This document shows positions 25,670 through 37,540 of a DNA stretch of 64,000 nt, piece after piece. Under the pieces are notes generated by a model that did no database searches, had not been told where the DNA came from, and saw nothing but the letters and a program-made list of their open reading frames with translations. Position 1 is the stretch's first letter. Every line of letters begins with the position of its first letter. The position numbers were made by a program, and so were the translations under genes. Source of the stretch: Paenibacillus sp. D2_2 (GTDB taxonomy: Bacteria > Bacillota > Bacilli > Paenibacillales > Paenibacillaceae); the NCBI RefSeq assembly GCF_031199965.1, contig NZ_CP133605.1, forward strand, positions 3,442,501 to 3,506,500, read 5' to 3'.

Positions 25670-26065
25670 CTACCGTGTTGTCAGACCTGTGACCTCAATC
25701 AGGAAGTCAGCAACGTCAGCTCCTAAGTTCTTTACCGACAGATGGAGAGTGGAGGTTCCGTCAACATCCTCGTAAGGAAGGTCGATCATATCATAAATCC
25801 CCTCAAGGAAGTTACCAGTGGAGTATTGTGCGTTATTAAAATACAGAACCTCAGGCGTAGCTCCCGCACTGTTCAATATTTTCAGTTCGACATTGGTCTC
25901 CCTGGAAGGAGTTACTCTCAAAGTTTTAATCAATAACCTTGGATGCTCCATGGGAATGGCAATCATTGCCTTAGACCCGCCACCTACGTGCTCCACCTTC
26001 CAACTACACGATACTGGTAAGAACACTTTCCTCATCTCCTCTATCAATTTCCATGTCCTGTTCAT
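25670..26065 (-). CDS. Hypothetical virion-block protein
   Basis: 131 residues, beta-rich, with MNRTWKLIEEMRKVFLPVS and LHLSVKNLGADVADFLIEV. It looks like a small beta-sandwich accessory protein. It overlaps the upstream gene by four bases behind AAGGAGG. Family unknown. Confidence 0.6.
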   Translation of the reverse strand: MNRTWKLIEEMRKVFLPVSCSWKVEHVGGGSKAMIAIPMEHPRLLIKTLRVTPSRETNVELKILNSAGATPEVLYFNNAQYSTGNFLEGIYDMIDLPYEDVDGTSTLHLSVKNLGADVADFLIEVTGLTTR

Positions 26066-26622
26066 GTGTCCTCCCTCCTTCTAGGAAGATGCGTATCAGG
26101 ATACTTACGCGGTCTCAAGTGAGTAGTAGTGGAACCACCACTACCGTTATCGGTCCAATCTCCCCACGTCTTTCCAATCAGGTCACCTTGATGCTCCAGA
26201 ACAAATACTTTGATGACAGAGGTGTTGCCCGCAAAGTTCTCCTTAATCCTTAATCCCCTAAGACCATCTCGGATGAGTCCTGTACCGCTAACACTTCCGA
26301 CCCATTTATGTTTTAGCACTGTATTAAGCTCAAAGGGTTGTCCGATCTTTGTTCGTATACCATACTGGTATTTGTCGGACACCCAACCGATTAAGTTATT
26401 ATGGCTGTCCATGACTCGCCACGTTCCCCAGCGGTAAATATCCACTAAATCAGCGTAAGTTGTGAGAGAACCTAACTCGTAAGGAGTCATCTCCCTACCA
26501 TCTATAGAGATAGGTATAGTATCAACATCATACCCGATACTGTAGATAGTCACTCTCTTGCTCTTAGTGGAAAGGGAACCGTTGGCGGCGGTTCCCTTTA
26601 TACTTCCGTTATATACTGCCAT
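26062..26622 (-). CDS. Hypothetical virion-block protein
   Basis: 186 residues. MAVYNGSIKGTAANGSLSTK, then TPYELGSLTTYADLVDIY and RWGTWRVMDSHNNLIGWVS. Not recognised. Its arginine-rich end overlaps the next gene. Confidence 0.6.
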   Translation of the reverse strand: MAVYNGSIKGTAANGSLSTKSKRVTIYSIGYDVDTIPISIDGREMTPYELGSLTTYADLVDIYRWGTWRVMDSHNNLIGWVSDKYQYGIRTKIGQPFELNTVLKHKWVGSVSGTGLIRDGLRGLRIKENFAGNTSVIKVFVLEHQGDLIGKTWGDWTDNGSGGSTTTHLRPRKYPDTHLPRRREDT

Positions 26623-26636
26623 TGACGCTCACCGCC

Positions 26637-27428
26637 TTAGTTCATCAGTACAGCAATAGTAGATCCTGTTAGAAAACTTTTACCGCCAATGGAAAGGGAG
26701 TATACTTTATAAGTTTTCGTACCTACCTTGATCTCATCTCCGTGTGATACACCCGCCGAAGGGACAGCATAGATATCGATTAGCTCCCCTCGTGCCCCCT
26801 CAACGCCGTTACACATAATCAATGGAGCAAGGTGATATAGAGATCCCCAACCGGGGTTTACTGGAAGCATAGCGGAGAAGGCATCGTAGATGTTATTAAC
26901 CGTCAGCTTGTCCTTATCCCGCAAGGTTCTAATTCCGTTGTCACCGTTATAGCTAAGGCCAATCCCGAGGGAGGATGAATCATTTTCTGTAGCATATCTG
27001 TTCAGGATACCGAAGTAACCAAGGTTGGAGATACCTGTGACAGAGTTTACGTCGCCTTGCAAGTAGATAATTATTCGGTTCGGCTGAACAGTTACTTGAT
27101 AGTCGATCAAGAGGTTAGAGTCAACAGAAGCACTGTGGCAGAGAAAGTCTTTCTTAATCTCCGCTTTTCCTACCGGAATGCTTCCATTATTCAACATAAC
27201 CTCCTCTGCAACACCCGCAACCAGTTTATTACCTGTTGCATCTTTGGTATTCCCAACTTCAAGACGGAAGAACAGTTTATCTGTCCCTGTTGTACCTACA
27301 GACTTCAATACAATCACACTTGCAGTCTCGTAATAAATCGACCAAGGGGAGCCTACAATTGCCTTGAACCCCTGTACTATGTTTGCATAAAGCTCATTCA
27401 TTTTTACCTTACCTGAGAATGTTGCCAT
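26637..27428 (-). CDS. Virion protein, member 1 of a five-paralogue family
   Basis: 263 residues. It shares with its upstream neighbours a strand pair (PNRIIIYLQGDVNS, LGYFGILNRY) and the landmark NGVEGARGELIDIYAV, the form in this protein of an EGxRG motif found in all five. The family is otherwise unknown to me. AGGAGG start; same operon as the next two members. Confidence 0.62.
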   Translation of the reverse strand: MATFSGKVKMNELYANIVQGFKAIVGSPWSIYYETASVIVLKSVGTTGTDKLFFRLEVGNTKDATGNKLVAGVAEEVMLNNGSIPVGKAEIKKDFLCHSASVDSNLLIDYQVTVQPNRIIIYLQGDVNSVTGISNLGYFGILNRYATENDSSSLGIGLSYNGDNGIRTLRDKDKLTVNNIYDAFSAMLPVNPGWGSLYHLAPLIMCNGVEGARGELIDIYAVPSAGVSHGDEIKVGTKTYKVYSLSIGGKSFLTGSTIAVLMN

Positions 27429-27444
27429 GTCTCAAGAACACCTC

Positions 27445-28394
27445 CTAGATTTGAAATAGTACTGCTCTCTGCCCGCCGCCAAGCAATCGAGCACCATGGA
27501 AGAATTTCGGACGGGAGTACATAACACCACCATTGGAGTGGTTGTAGTAACGACCAGTATCTGAGTTCGGGTAGTCTTGATCTACAACATGGAAAACGTA
27601 GAATTTCCCGTCAGTTCCTAAGTCTAGGATAGACCCGTCTGGGTGCTGAATCCCGTTTTTAAACACGATAGACCGCATCCCCTTGAATTCACCGCGAACA
27701 CCTTCTTGAGGGTGATATATCATGAACGGTGTAACATAGTATCTAGATCCAATCCCTGGTGATGGCAATGACTCAGTACTGAAATTGTACAAAGCATACT
27801 CTGATCCATTTCGGGATGTTCTCACGAAACCTCTAGGGGTATCGTACTGATCTGCGTTGTTATTATCGTTAACAGCAAACGGCATGTGTGGGAAAATGCC
27901 GTAGAACTTATTTGCAATAGCAGGGTCTTCAGTTTCAAGTGCCTGACATTTCCCCAAGAAAATGCGAACAGGATATCCTACCGTGGTGTTGTTCATGACT
28001 TCCCCGTGGATAAATATGATGTCTTCGTTGGTGATGACAGTCCATTTATAGTTGATATTGTATTGGCTGGAATAGCACATGAACGGAGTCTCCGTTTGAA
28101 ACTTGTCCATCCCACTAGGAGGATTAACCCAAAGATCAGGAACAGCAGTGTCTCCACTATTTTCCATCCCCACCGTACACTAACTCCCTTGGAATGAGCA
28201 TAGATGCATAAAGTAAACTGCATATTTACGTCCTTCCTGTTAGTTAGGATGGCATTACCCCAATTTGCATACGTTGTAGCTGTCGTGTACAGTGTGTTCC
28301 AATATGGATCATTGTCGTTCTTCAAGGCATCCACCAGGTTCTGTGCCAACACACTAAGATTGCTCGTAAACTCATATCTACGAATCATGGCCAT
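27445..28394 (-). CDS. Virion protein, family member 2, frameshifted
   Basis: 316 residues after one G is added at 28168-28171; the join (SVRW/GMENSGDTAVPD) aligns with RTGLRNNGATVVPD in member 3. It starts MAMIRRYEFTSNLSVLAQNL. The middle has EDIIFIHGEVMNN and VRIFLGK, then PRGFVRTSRNGSEYALYNFS, then PFMIYHPQEGVRGEFKGMRS, and ends LLGGGQRAVLFQI. The parallel with member 3 makes these recent duplicates. Confidence 0.68.
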
Positions 28395-28397
28395 ACT

Positions 28398-29461
28398 TTA
28401 CACCTCCTTCTCGATCTCAAACAGAAGAACCCTCTGTCCGCCGCCTAACAAAAGCGCCGAATCGAAGAAGTAAGGTTGCCCTTGATAGTACGTCCCGTGG
28501 GTGCCGTACCATGCTTGGCTTGATGATGGATGTGCTTGATCGAAGGTGTGAAATACATAATACCTCTCGTCACCAAGGTCAAGAATTGAACCATCAGGAT
28601 ATTTACTTGCGTCTTTTAAAACAGCCGTTCTGACTCCGAAGAATTCACCACGTACGCCTTCTGTTCCGTGCCATACGTAGAACGGAGATACGAAGAACCT
28701 ACCACCAACCCCAGGAGACTGAACCTGAGAGCTTGTTGTGAAGTGATACAATGCGTTTGGAGTTCCATTGCGGAGGACCTAACGTATCCGCGCCCTGTGC
28801 GATAACGTAACTCATCATCGGTATCAATGAGTCCTGGTGGATAATGACCAAATATACCAACAAAATCATTCGCCACGATTGGATCTTCTTCCTCAAATGG
28901 TTTAAGTCTTCCTAGGTACAGCCTTACAGGATATGCTCTATCAGTAAGTGTTTGCGGCTCTCCGTAGATGAAGATATACTCTTCTGTCGTAAACAGCGTC
29001 CATTTATAATACGGGTTAACTTGTTTATTACCCATATTGTATTCCAATGATTGCGGTACCGTATGAACAGGAATCTCAGAAACATCTCCAACATTAGTGT
29101 ATAAGTCAGGAACTACGGTTGCACCGTTATTCCTTAGACCAGTCCTTAGTACATAGTTTAGGTACCAAGGGCCGTATGACGAGTTGTACCACCATCTAGA
29201 AATGTTCAAACAAATAGTGAAGAACATGCTAGGATCTTTAACATTTTTGGCTGTTATTGTCCCTTGGTTCCCTCCTGTTGAACTGGGATAATTCCAGCAC
29301 TTAGGAATTGCATATTCGTTGTTGTTGTAGTAATTCCACTCCCAGTGAATATCCCCGTATAAATCCTGTGTTACAGTGGCAAAAAGTTCACTCAGAAAAT
29401 TAGAAATATTAGAATAAAACTCATATCTCCGTAAAGCCCCTAATAGTTGGTTCTCAGCCAT
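28398..29461 (-). CDS. Virion protein, family member 3, frameshifted
   Basis: 354 residues after one C/G is restored at about 28772. It starts with LLGALRRYEFYSNISNF, carries EEYIFIYGEPQTL, GRGYVRSS/NGTPNALYHFTT, PFYVWHGTEGVRGEFFGVRT and ends LLGGGQRVLLFEIEKEV. Closest relative of member 2. Likely a surface or baseplate accessory protein, from its position only. Confidence 0.68.
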
Positions 29462-29475
29462 ATTCTCTTCCCCCT

Positions 29476-29826
29476 TTAGGCTCCGAATCTAATACGTATA
29501 TCACGGATTATGCTGTCCTTGAACAAGGTAAGAAGAACCGCCTTAATATTGTCGTTCCGTTCTTGAACAAGGCGTTCATTCTCGCACTGTTTATTAACCA
29601 ACTCTTCCTCCGTTTCCTCACCTGTCAATTCCAATTCATTAACCTTAGGCACTGCTTTTAGAGGGGCTAGAAATTTTTGCCCCACGGTATCAAATAAGAT
29701 ATTGCTCTCTAGCGCGAATACTAAGCAATCATACTCCTCATCGGTAAAAGGCTCTTGGTTGTACCCCGAGAACTTGTCCATGATCGAGTGAATAGAGAAT
29801 TTAACATCTTGAACGGTTTTCACCAT
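29476..29826 (-). CDS. Hypothetical virion-block protein
   Basis: 116 residues, mostly helical and acidic (ELTGEETEEELVNKQCENER), ending FKDSIIRDIRIRFGA. Function unknown; possibly a chaperone or adaptor for the neighbouring fibre protein, which ends one base upstream. Confidence 0.6.
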   Translation of the reverse strand: MVKTVQDVKFSIHSIMDKFSGYNQEPFTDEEYDCLVFALESNILFDTVGQKFLAPLKAVPKVNELELTGEETEEELVNKQCENERLVQERNDNIKAVLLTLFKDSIIRDIRIRFGA

Positions 29827-31592
29827 TTAGATCACGACCTTTCTGATTTTTACTCCTTTGATGTTTCCTGAAGCATCATACTCAAAGGTCTTCTTTACTC
29901 CTCGCCCGTCATATACAAGAGTCTCTGTCTCCACAGTTCCGTCTGTATTGTAAGTGAATGAAGTCTTCTTCAATAGCTGAGGTGTTATAACAGACGAAAA
30001 TACTTCTTCAGACTCAATATCCCCGTTAGAGAAGTAATTGTACACGATGTCGAGATCTGACCCAGCTCCCTCAAGGAACGTTAGCCTTCTCCTAATGTCC
30101 GTATCATCGTAAGTATCCCGCCTTGCAAGACATAGTACATGGCCCCATTATTGATCTCGCGCAACAATCTACCTGTAGCGTCCCTTTGGTACTCAATGCT
30201 TTTGCTTTGACCATTGCTTTCTATAATCTCCTGACGTTCCACATTTCCTGTAGCATCATAGAAATACTCCACGGTACGATTGATACCGCCTGTAATAGTC
30301 TCCGTACGGACCTTCCCATCAGGATAGTATGTGTAGTCGGAAATTGAAGTTGTATTAATGATTGAACCTCTACCGATCACGGTTACCCGCGCTTCCTTTG
30401 GCACATCGAATGTGAAACGAATTACGGTGTCGTTGTACTCGATATAATCGTCTCCCACATCCATGCGGATGCCATCTAGGAATACTTCAGCGGAGTTAGA
30501 TCCAATTACATACTTAGGGATGGTGAAGTCCCTCTGCGGTTTCAGCCTGACATCAGTTGGTGACGTGAAATGAAATACCGACTGGTGTTCCATCGTTCCT
30601 CGGCTCTCCGCAAGCTCCAAACGGCTCTGCATGTTATCGAGCCTGTCCTGTAGAGCATCGTACACGACCCCATTCTTATCCTTACGTGATGACTTAATTT
30701 CCGCTTCAACTGCTGACAAAGTTTTCCCAAGGTCATCTATTACAGCCTCATGGTCAGTGATCGCAGTTGTATGATCCTCAACCTCTGTTTCTAAGTCGGT
30801 CACCCTCTGCTCAAGATCGCCAAGGTCATTCTCTAAAGAGCCTTTGGTCAGGAAATACCTGAGATCCAAGGGTGTCAGCGAAGTCGTAGGAGACAGCCCA
30901 ATATCAATGCCACCGATAATAATGGCATCCTTCGGTTCCTTCGGATCCACGCTGTACGAATAAGAGCCATCTTCGTGAAGGAAGATGTAGTAAGACGTGT
31001 TCGGAGCAATATTCGGGACATCGAATGACTGAGTGAACTTGTCAACAATGACCTTGTTGATGCTTGCCCGTCCTGCCTGAATCGTGACCTTGACACTATT
31101 GGAAGTACTTTGATACAAGGGATTAGTAACACTGAGATCAGTAATCGGTTGCTTGGCTACTTCTTCGATATAACCCTCAAGGGTGTGGAATCGGTCTGCT
31201 ATAGACTTCTCTGCTCCCCGTGCATCCTTAATCTCAGTCTCAGCTAGGCTGAGCCGCTTTTCGTGATCATCTTGATTGTGGCGAACATTGGTCATGTCCT
31301 TAGCAATGTCGGTAATATCCCTCTCCGCTAACTCTACATGGTTCTTGTTAGTTTCAACCTGAGTCTCAAGATCGGAAATCCTCTGCTCATGATCATCAAC
31401 AGAAGCTTTGTTTTCATTCGACGTTGTCTCGATTCTATCAATACGTTCACCAAGACTGAGCTCAGACCCTCGGGCAACTTCTAACTCTGCAAGAGCGTGG
31501 TCGATCTCCTCATGCGTTCTGTTTCCGATGTCCGATAACTCTTTATGGCTCTTAGGTGAATCCGTATGGGACTGGTTAATCCTTACTGACAT
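29827..31592 (-). CDS. Tail fibre with coiled-coil stalk and YD repeats, frameshifted
   Basis: 588 residues after one repair at 30117-30119 (QGG/DTYDDTDIRRRLTF). Residues 1-150 are a heptad-rich stalk (LELRIDRIETTSNENK-like, ISDLETQVETNKNHVEL). A compact middle domain follows (TNPLYQSTSNSVKVTIQAG, FLHEDGSYSYSVDPKEPK), then a second coiled coil and a C-terminal series of YD repeats (YTYYPDGKVRTETI, YFYDATGNVERQEI, YQRDATGRLLREI, FEYDASGNIKGVKI). This is a receptor-binding-fibre layout. First gene below promoter P8. Confidence 0.75.
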
Positions 31593-31621
31593 CTGACCAC
31601 CTCCAATCTTGTCCCTAATTT

Positions 31622-31652
31622 ATCTATACGAAATGGCTTGGATTATTTTAAG
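31622..31652 (-). promoter_or_regulatory. Phage sigma-motif promoter P8
   Basis: CTTAAA-N15-TCGTATAGAT, starting right after the stop codon of the gene at 31653. Confidence 0.8.
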
Positions 31653-32786
31653 TCACAGGTAAGTGGAGTACATCTTCAGCGAGAATTTAACTTGTGAAGT
31701 GTATCTATCTTCTGATTCCTCCCGCGCCATCCTTAGCCAGAACTTATATGATTGTCCAGGTTCGATCTTAAACGCTGTGATCGAGTAACTATACACACCT
31801 GGAACACCGCCTACATCGGGGGCGAGCTGAACTTTGTCCGTACCTGCGGTCAAAGCAAAGGTTACATTTTTGAAGTCCCCCATCATCATAGGGTTCTTAG
31901 CAAACATCTGAACCTCTTGAATGGCTGCACCGCCCGCTGTCAAATAGCCCAAGAATCTATCAGTGTTCGGCATTAAGAGTACATCGAAATAGCTACCTGT
32001 ATCGGGATTAGACTCTTTGTAGTAAAGATCTGGAGTGACCTCGAAGTACAGGTGGTCTCCTTTGTAAACCTTCATAGTATCCATTGCTTGGTATCTGTTT
32101 CCGTCAGTAAGACCTACCCCAAAGTTTCCAAGGAACGGGTATGGGTACTTATCTAAGTTAAAAGAGACCAATGTCTCCTGATTCTTACAAACTCGCGACT
32201 CAATAACCATACCGTTACTATCGATTAGATCAACAATCGTCCCCTTGGTAAGGTTATCAACGGTCACATTTGTTCCTTTATTGATTCGGATGTACTCCAC
32301 AACCATCGGGTGATCTCCGTCACCTCTCAGGTACAGTCCGATCTTAGGTGTCCCGCTAAGCTCTACAGAGCCAATCAAATTCCAGACGGCTCCATCATCA
32401 GACCAGTAGGCTGAATAGTAGTTGTAATCCCTCACAAGACGTATCCATGGATACGTCTTCAGCAAAGGTGTAGGAAGTGAAGTATCCAAGAACTCCTCGA
32501 TCTCCATGTAGTTGTGCTCATCAATAAAAACGACGATTCCACCGTAGCAACCCTCTGTATCAGGGTTATAACTGTTCTTTACGTCCATGACAAAAGCCTT
32601 TTCAGCTGTCAGTGGTTTTAAGAACATATAAAGCGTAGGGGCACCATGTTTAAGAACAAGATTACCCCCACTTACTTCATATCGGGTGGAGTCGTCAGGG
32701 AGCACTTCCCATTTAGGATCAAGGCTAGGGTTGTTGAAGTCGTCTTCGTAAATCCTCCCTGACTCCTTTAGCCTTGTAACTCCCAT
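31653..32786 (-). CDS. Lectin-like virion protein
   Basis: 377 residues. Residues 15-170 match a concanavalin-A-like beta-sandwich of the DUF1349/GH43 C-terminal kind (DDFNNPSLDPKWEVLPD, GGIVVFIDEHNYMEIE, YYSAYWSDDGAVWNLIG). Two further beta domains follow. It probably contacts cell-surface glycans. AAAGGGG start. Last gene of the P9 operon. Confidence 0.7.
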   Translation of the reverse strand: MGVTRLKESGRIYEDDFNNPSLDPKWEVLPDDSTRYEVSGGNLVLKHGAPTLYMFLKPLTAEKAFVMDVKNSYNPDTEGCYGGIVVFIDEHNYMEIEEFLDTSLPTPLLKTYPWIRLVRDYNYYSAYWSDDGAVWNLIGSVELSGTPKIGLYLRGDGDHPMVVEYIRINKGTNVTVDNLTKGTIVDLIDSNGMVIESRVCKNQETLVSFNLDKYPYPFLGNFGVGLTDGNRYQAMDTMKVYKGDHLYFEVTPDLYYKESNPDTGSYFDVLLMPNTDRFLGYLTAGGAAIQEVQMFAKNPMMMGDFKNVTFALTAGTDKVQLAPDVGGVPGVYSYSITAFKIEPGQSYKFWLRMAREESEDRYTSQVKFSLKMYSTYL

Positions 32787-32802
32787 ACAGACACCCCTTT
32801 CT

Positions 32803-35800
32803 TTATGTGAATAGCCATATGCGCTTACCGATCACGCACATTTTAGGACGAGATTTCCAAATCTCAAGAAGACACTTGATAAGGGCTTCGATGCACTGGT
32901 CTCCCCCACCGCCTTCGCAATAAGGGGTAACGTACACGTCATCACATATCCAGTTTGTCAGCTCCATCCAGTCAAGTTGTGCATACTCCCAACTACGCTC
33001 ACCTACTTCTTGATAAGTAGTGAATACCCACTTGAACTCGTGTTTTCCTTTGGGAACAGGGGAAGCAAAGGTGTAAAAACCCCCTGGTTGGGTGAAAGTC
33101 TTGATGAGAACACCATCAATGTAAAAATCGAGCTGAGCATCGTAGGGTTTCGGTATGAACCTGTACCACTCGTAAGCCTTGAAATCGTGTACTCGGAAGA
33201 TCGTATAATACTCCTTCCCAGTCCAACTGCTAACGGTTCCCTTTTGATCTGTCGTAATGATTACCTTGTACTTAGTATAGGGCGTAGGGAGTAATTGACT
33301 AACACCAAAGGCACGGTAGTCATCCCCATAGTACGTCTGGTCAAACACCTTCTGCCCATCCTCTCTAAGTACCTGGACTCGCATGTTGCTACTATCGCAT
33401 CCACCCATCCAAATAGGCTTGTTATCCCACACTTCAAAGCGAGTTACCTCAGCCCACGACTCAGGCAACGGCTCCTCATCGTGCATATCCATGGAACCTC
33501 CCCAAATCATTGCCCCATCCCCAGGGCACCCCTGATCGAACCTAACGACAACCTTATAATCTCGCTTCTCATTGGAATCGTTCTTGACGGGAATCTTTAC
33601 AAGCTCATCATCGGCCTCTGTTACATACCACCTGTCGATTTGTCTGCCTTCTTCGTATACTTCAATGACAATCCTAGTTCCAGGACAGGGGTCTAGGCGG
33701 TTCTCGTACAACCTGATAACGTCAAGCCATGCGTAACTGTTTCCATCATCCAAGTAAATATCAGGCGGCGGGTCTGTCCACCATCCACCAGGAGGGTGTG
33801 GGGAATCTCCTTTGCGGTACACATTCCCATTCGCATCAGTACAGTAAGCATCCCAATATTCTTGAAACTTACCGCCACTAAGTGTAAAGCCTCCTGTATC
33901 CAGGCCTGAGCTTCTGTCGGTTGCCCCTACACCCTTCCCAAGAGTGTACGAAACGCTATACGCATGTCCTGGGGTTATATACTGATTCAGATCTATCCAA
34001 TACTCCCCAACGGAACCTTGTACGCCAAAGTATTGTTGCGAGTACACGATCTGACCCGTCGTAATGTCAGTAAGACGAACCCAAACATAGGTCTCGTTAT
34101 CCTTACTAGGTTTATCAAGGAGTGTGTGAGGTTCATTTACAGAGTTGGGGTCACTGATTTTAATGGATAAGTCCTTAATGGCAATGTACCAAGGGAGTTT
34201 AGTTGTGACGTCAATATCACTATCAGGGTAAGTGTCGGTGATTCCGATGCAAACCCAGTACCATCCTGGGTCGAGTGACCTTTTTGTTGACCATAGTTCA
34301 GCAGTCGCCCAATCATTATTAGTCAATAAACGGTAGTCCTTCTTGTAGTTAGTCCCCCTGTTTTCCTTGATGTTGTCCAGAATGATTGGATCTTCCCAAC
34401 CCTTTTTCACACTGACTAACCACACTCGCAATCTTGCACCTTGATATTTATTCCTCAGGTAGCTCATGTACTTGAAGCTCATCTCGAATTTCCCTGAGGT
34501 ATACACCTTGTCAAAAATCTTACGCGTGTATTTTGCCTCAAGTTCCTTCGCTGGGACTACTTCATCGTCCTTGTCCTTATTATTAAGTGGCGATAAGTTG
34601 GTTACTGGGAGACCGTAGTAGTAGGTTTGGAATGTTTGGGTCGAGTAATAGTCCCTCATCATACTCGATGTGTCTACTCTACGAAGGTTATCCACCTTGG
34701 GGTTCTTAACAGGGTAAACTTTTAAACGCTCAAGGTAGTTTATCTCGCCAAAGTAAGGGGCATAAAAGTCCCGTGTAATTACCCCGCCGTCAGCTTCAAC
34801 CCCGTGAGAAACGACAGTGCCGCCATCATAATATTGCTTCCCGCCGTTGATGTCCCATCTCCAAGCGGAGGTTCTGTCGGAGCCAGTCTCGTATTTGGGC
34901 TGACCGTAGTCCAGTTTATGAACTTCATCACCCTTCAGATAGCACTGCTCTCCCCATGGGTCATCTCCTGAGCCCCCAGTACCACCACCCGTTCCATTAC
35001 CACTGCCACCACTTCCACTACCATCTCCTGGGATGTACCGCGTACCATCCCTATAAACCCAACGGAACTCATGACTACCAGGGGGAAGTGGGTACATGCG
35101 ATCTGTACCTTTTGTGCCGTTTTCCTCATTCCCTGTCCATACGGTTACTCCATCCACCTGAAGCTCTAAAAACTCACCAGGGTCAAACTTTCCACCGTAC
35201 TGCCAACAGATGTATCCAGGGTTTCTCATTGTAGGAGCAGAGAAATTGGCAACAAAAGTATCTCCATGACCTTTCGCCAACATCACCCCGTCCCCATGAC
35301 CTGAGCCTTGTCCCGACTCAATTATGTCTATCCACTGCCATTTGGGGCTGAAATTGAGTTCGGGAGCATAAGTTCCTTCGGTGTTGAATAATTCCTCGAA
35401 TACCATGATGTCGCGGGTTGCGCCTGTTACAGGATCATATCTATCATCCATAGCAGGAAAGATTCTCATATGCTCTGTGATGGTTACACTGGAGTTTGGA
35501 TTAAGCGACATCTTGTAGGTAATTTCATCCCCGTTTTTGGTGGTCATCGCCCCGCCATCCGTAACATCCCAGTCTCTGGTGATATCTACTGTGCTTCCCA
35601 TAGGAGACTCGACGGTGAAGGTGCGCCCTGAAGTGGAATGACCATAAGTGAATGGTCGATGGAAGTCATAGGTAAACGGAACCTCTGTCTTCTTGTCCCT
35701 GACAGCAAAGCTAATAGTGTTGTAGCCCGCCTTCAGAGGGATTTTAATATCGCTTCCGCTTCTGTCGTCTTTGCTGTAGTGGTACATCTCACCATTCACC

Positions 35801-37490
35801 ATCACCTCAAAGGACTCAGTTGGTCTCAGCTCATGCTCAAAACTAAAAATGAACCAACCATCATCGGGCAGATAAAGAGAGGTAGAAGCTGAACTTAGGC
35901 CTTGTTTCGGTTCATTCAAGCTAAGCCAGTCCCCATGATTTTCCCACGAAGGGTTTCCCGACATTGACCATCTGTACTTATCGACCCCTACACCGAAGTT
36001 GTAAGGCTCATAGTGATCGATTACTCGTGGCGGGCACATAACTTCTAGCGTTCCAGTGAGGTCAACCTTGCAATCTTTACCCACAACAATGTCATAGGTA
36101 ATTTGAGCGTTGTCTTCCTTGGTTTTAGATTTCTCCCCATCAAGAACCCATGAGGAATCATGGTGGGATTCAGCATAGCTGCCGTGGATACCAAAGCCAG
36201 TTTGTGTCTTGCTCACGAACTGGTCGTCAAAAAATATACCGTAGTCAACATTATCGGTAGGCTGACCGTCAATGCCCGTCTTGTAGGCGAACGAAATCTG
36301 ACCTTCACACTCGTTCTCCAATTCCATAACCATGGTCTTGGAGCGATAGCTGTTGTCAATTTCTATCCCCTTAAAATGTGCTTCAACAGCGCTCTCGGTT
36401 GATCTGACAACCCAATTGGTCAAGGAGAATACTTCCTCACCGTCAAGATCATAGTCCAATGGTGCAGGCGGCTTACGAGTATCCACAATTTCAACTACTT
36501 CGATATCCTTAATGTAAATACCGTTCTGTCCCCATTCCTCAGGACGCATCTTTCTGATGAGCCAGTCAAACTTATACATCTGACCAGGCTGTATGGTAAA
36601 TGCTGCTTCCTGCCACCCCGTATTCTCGCACCACTCCCCACCGACTTGCTGACCATTGATGTAGAACAGCATACCGTTACCGCGCTTTGCACTTGCAAGG
36701 TACTTGAACCTGATCTGGCCGTAACGTTTCACCCGCCAGTTGAAGGTGACCTTGGAAGAGTTGCCGATCTGAAGCAATCCCAGATCCAGCTTCAAGATCA
36801 TCTCTGCCCAGACTGCTCGTTCTTCCCTACGGAGTGAACGGTAATCCACTCCTGATCTTCCGTGGATGAAACATAGCGGAAGAAGTCAGGGAACTTATGG
36901 GAGAAAGGAACGTCCTTCTTCATCGAGAATAACGGAATCTCGTACACCCTAGCATCGAAATGGTTGAAGTAGTTCCCACTGAAGTGGTGATAGTAAGGAG
37001 CAGGGCATGTAGGTAGAGACACCCCATGATGACTCCCTCCTGGCTCCTGAGCATTCTCAAGAATCTTATGGATACAGTCTTTAATCATCTGCAACACACG
37101 CTGATACTGAGTCTTGTCTGGCGACTGTTGTTGCAGTACCCACCACTCAATCCTACGGTACATATTCCACAGTGCTTCGCGGCACCTTACGCTTGCGTAC
37201 CAAGATTTATCCCTAAGGTATTGCTCGATGATTTGGTCGATGGTGTTTTCCAATGCATCAAGCTGAACTGTCTGCCACCTTCCGATCTGCCCGTATCCAG
37301 CGTCACCAAGGATTGGATTGTTCTCCTCTCCGTGGCGTTCTGTATCTCCCCTTGGGGCGTTAGGACTTTGTGGCAGGTGATCGGGATGGTTAAGGTTTCC
37401 TGCGTCATAGTCTTCAGCAATCTGTGCTCTCATGTTCGCAAACAGAACACCCTTCTGCGACTTGGTAAATAAACCAAATGTATGACCCAT
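32803..37490 (-). CDS. Giant multi-domain adsorption protein, frameshifted
   Basis: 1,562 residues if a missing G at 36825-36827 is restored; the second part (from RAVWAEMILKLDLGLLQ) has no ribosome site of its own. The first ~230 residues include MGHTFGLFTKSQKGVLFANM and a Trp-rich helical region. The rest is a chain of beta-sandwich modules with repeated patterns like FYINGQQVGG, YHFSKDDRSGS-type loops, and LEFKWVFRDGT-like strands (HEFRWVYRDGT, HEFKWVFTTYQ), suggesting carbohydrate-binding modules. A Gly-rich linker (residues near 35000, GSGSGGSGNG) separates two halves. ATG at 37490 follows GAGGTG just below promoter P9. Confidence 0.65.
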
Positions 37491-37509
37491 TAAAATCACC
37501 TCTCAATCT

Positions 37510-37540
37510 CTCTATACGAAAAACGGAGCACCAAGTTAAT
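37510..37540 (-). promoter_or_regulatory. Phage sigma-motif promoter P9
   Basis: ATTAAC-N15-TCGTATAGAG; its -35 overlaps the TAA of the gene at 37536. Confidence 0.83.
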
